From Cellulomonas sp. NS3 (GTDB lineage Bacteria > Actinomycetota > Actinomycetes > Actinomycetales > Cellulomonadaceae), in contig NZ_CP103289.1 of NCBI RefSeq assembly GCF_024757985.1, forward strand, positions 2,914,001-2,978,000: 64,000 nucleotides of DNA, in the 5' to 3' direction. The translations under genes were made by a program, and so were the position numbers. Each line of letters begins with the position of its first letter. Position 1 is the stretch's first letter. Of this stretch, positions 62,833 to 64,000 are shown one piece after another. The notes under the pieces were generated by a model, which was not told where the DNA came from, did not search any database, and was given only the letters and a program-made list of their open reading frames with translations.

Positions 62833-63975
62833 TCAGGCGCGCTCGAGACGGCCTGGATCGGCGTCAGCGACGACGACGAGATCCCGCCCGGCGAGCTTCG
62901 CGTCGTACAGCGCAGCGTCCGCCGCGGCATAGAGACGATCGAGGTCGTCAGGGTCGTCCGTGTGCACGACCCCGATGCTGACCGTCATCGGGATATCCCC
63001 CGTCGGGGCGGGGAACGGCGTCTCACGGACGGCCGCGTGCACGGCTCGCGCCAGGTCGACCACGCCGTCACGCGGGCCCGAGAGCAGGATCGCGAGCTCG
63101 TCGCCCCCGATCCGGGCGACCGTGTCGCCACGACGCACGACGGACCGCACGAGTTGGGCGACGTGCACGAGGGCGGCGTCGCCGACAGGGTGGCCGTGGG
63201 TGTCGTTCAGCTGCTTGAAACGGTCGACGTCGACGAGCACGAGCCCCGCTCCCTCGGCCGGTTGCGTCGAACGCCGCCGCGCTGCTGTGTGTGCCTCTGT
63301 CCGCAGGAGCTCCGCCGACTGCTCCAGGACGCGTCGGGTCGCGAGCCCCGTCAGCGAGTCGCTCGATGCGACCTCGTTGAGCCGTTGGACGAGCTGGTCC
63401 TGATGTCGGACCGCCGCGAGCAGCGCCGTCGTCGTCATCACGACGACTGCGGCCATGGACGCCAGGTCGGCACCGGCCGATCCCGAGGGCTGCGTCGAGA
63501 GGATGATCGTGGAGGCCCCGACGAGCGCGAGGACGGCCACGGTCCAGGCCACGAGGTGGCGCAGATGCGCCGCGGCGAAGATGACGGGGAACGTGAACCA
63601 CGCGAGGCCGCCGAAAGTGGAGTCTCCGCTCAGGTTCGACGTCGTGGTGTTGACCACCAGCGCGACCATGCACATCACCGTGTACGCCGGTCCGGGCACG
63701 ATCTCGGGACGGCGGCGCAGGAGCAGAGCGAGCCCGAACATGATGACGGTACCGACCACGGTCCACGCGGCGCTCGCCGCTGTGCCGCGGTAGTCGCCCA
63801 GCAGCTGCGGAAGCGTCTCGAGCGCGACGGTGGCGACACCGCCCACGAGGCACATCACCGAGGCGGTCCGCCCCGCGGCGACAGCGTCGCGGGGGCTGAA
63901 CAGCTCGAGGGCGCGCACGTCGACCCATCGGCTCGCCGGCGCGCCGCTCCAGGCGTTCGGGGCGATGTCACCCAC
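62833..63975 (-). CDS. Membrane diguanylate cyclase
   Basis: A 380-residue protein with about six membrane helices (for example AASAAWTVVGTVIMFGLALLL and LVAWTVAVLALVGASTIIL) and a C-terminal GGDEF domain. The active-site sequence is IGGDELAILLSG. An RxxD inhibitory site stands five residues earlier (RRGDTVARIGGDEL), so product inhibition is likely. It makes c-di-GMP from GTP. The start is GTG 63975, but the frame is open to the window end, so a longer N-terminus is possible. Whether it belongs to the decayed element or to the chromosome is unclear. Confidence 0.9.
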   Translation of the reverse strand: MGDIAPNAWSGAPASRWVDVRALELFSPRDAVAAGRTASVMCLVGGVATVALETLPQLLGDYRGTAASAAWTVVGTVIMFGLALLLRRRPEIVPGPAYTVMCMVALVVNTTTSNLSGDSTFGGLAWFTFPVIFAAAHLRHLVAWTVAVLALVGASTIILSTQPSGSAGADLASMAAVVVMTTTALLAAVRHQDQLVQRLNEVASSDSLTGLATRRVLEQSAELLRTEAHTAARRRSTQPAEGAGLVLVDVDRFKQLNDTHGHPVGDAALVHVAQLVRSVVRRGDTVARIGGDELAILLSGPRDGVVDLARAVHAAVRETPFPAPTGDIPMTVSIGVVHTDDPDDLDRLYAAADAALYDAKLAGRDLVVVADADPGRLERA

Positions 63976-64000
63976 GTCCGTGCCGGTCCGGGCCGCCGGA

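Noticed and set aside
60913-64000. A plus-strand frame open for more than 3 kb to the window end
   Set aside because: Only its first 160 codons belong to a protein (the ATPase remnant). The rest is antisense to the relics and to the GGDEF gene.

Overview
The window is a high-GC chromosome segment of an actinobacterium, most likely from Cellulomonadaceae or a close relative in Micrococcales. The inference rests on several things. The gene order sucB-lipB-lipA-DUF4191-RDD-glnA-glnE-glnA2-nadE-panB is typical of actinobacteria. So are the single-chain E1 aceE next to DUF3052 and AhpE, the PucR-type regulator in front of fabD-fabH-acpP-fabF, DUF3145, polyphosphate glucokinase and BldC. A secreted AA10 lytic polysaccharide monooxygenase with a PT linker and CBM2 points to a cellulose or chitin degrader. 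The genus is inference; the order-level call is firmer.

Layout. 1-12 kb: the end of sucB, a TIGR01777 protein, a degenerate kinase-like membrane protein, a Gfo/Idh oxidoreductase, an MMPL exporter divergent from a MarR regulator with two perfect palindromic operators, then lipoate synthesis (lipB, lipA) around a flavodoxin gene. 11.6-20.4 kb: nitrogen assimilation, with glnA behind a GlnR-type box, a LacI regulator with its own operator, an AI-2E family permease, glnE and the non-adenylylatable glnA2. 20.5-29 kb: nadE, panB, map, ppgK, an MBL hydrolase, RNase P RNA and yaaA. 29.4-35.7 kb: an RNase HI/phosphatase - coiled coil - Nif3 operon, MOSC, TetR/DoxX, tRNA-Val, peroxiredoxin/DUF3052. 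36-45 kb: aceE and the fatty-acid operon with its regulator. 45-55 kb: def, bldC, a large LacI-sensor/GAF/PAS/GGDEF/EAL protein, the LPMO, two tRNAs and a PfkB kinase.

From 55.3 kb (tRNA-Asn) onward the character changes. The tRNA is followed by a frameshifted excisionase-like gene, an IS5/IS427-type element that carries an unrelated passenger gene and interrupts a lipoprotein gene, a secreted protein, a SAF-domain protein, a doubly frameshifted MinD-like ATPase, and fragments of a CorA transporter and other genes. I read this as a decayed integrative element at a tRNA-Asn site. No integrase is visible. The window ends in a membrane GGDEF protein.

Regulatory signal is unusually readable. At least 21 genes have a TAnnnT hexamer ending 6-8 nt before the start codon, the layout of leaderless transcripts, and this fixes several start codons. 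A shared box, CTTTGT-N8-CACAACG, precedes both the PucR-type regulator gene and fabD. I saw no CRISPR array and no obvious new defence system. The most unusual items are the cytosolic sugar-sensor/c-di-GMP protein and the IS with a passenger gene.
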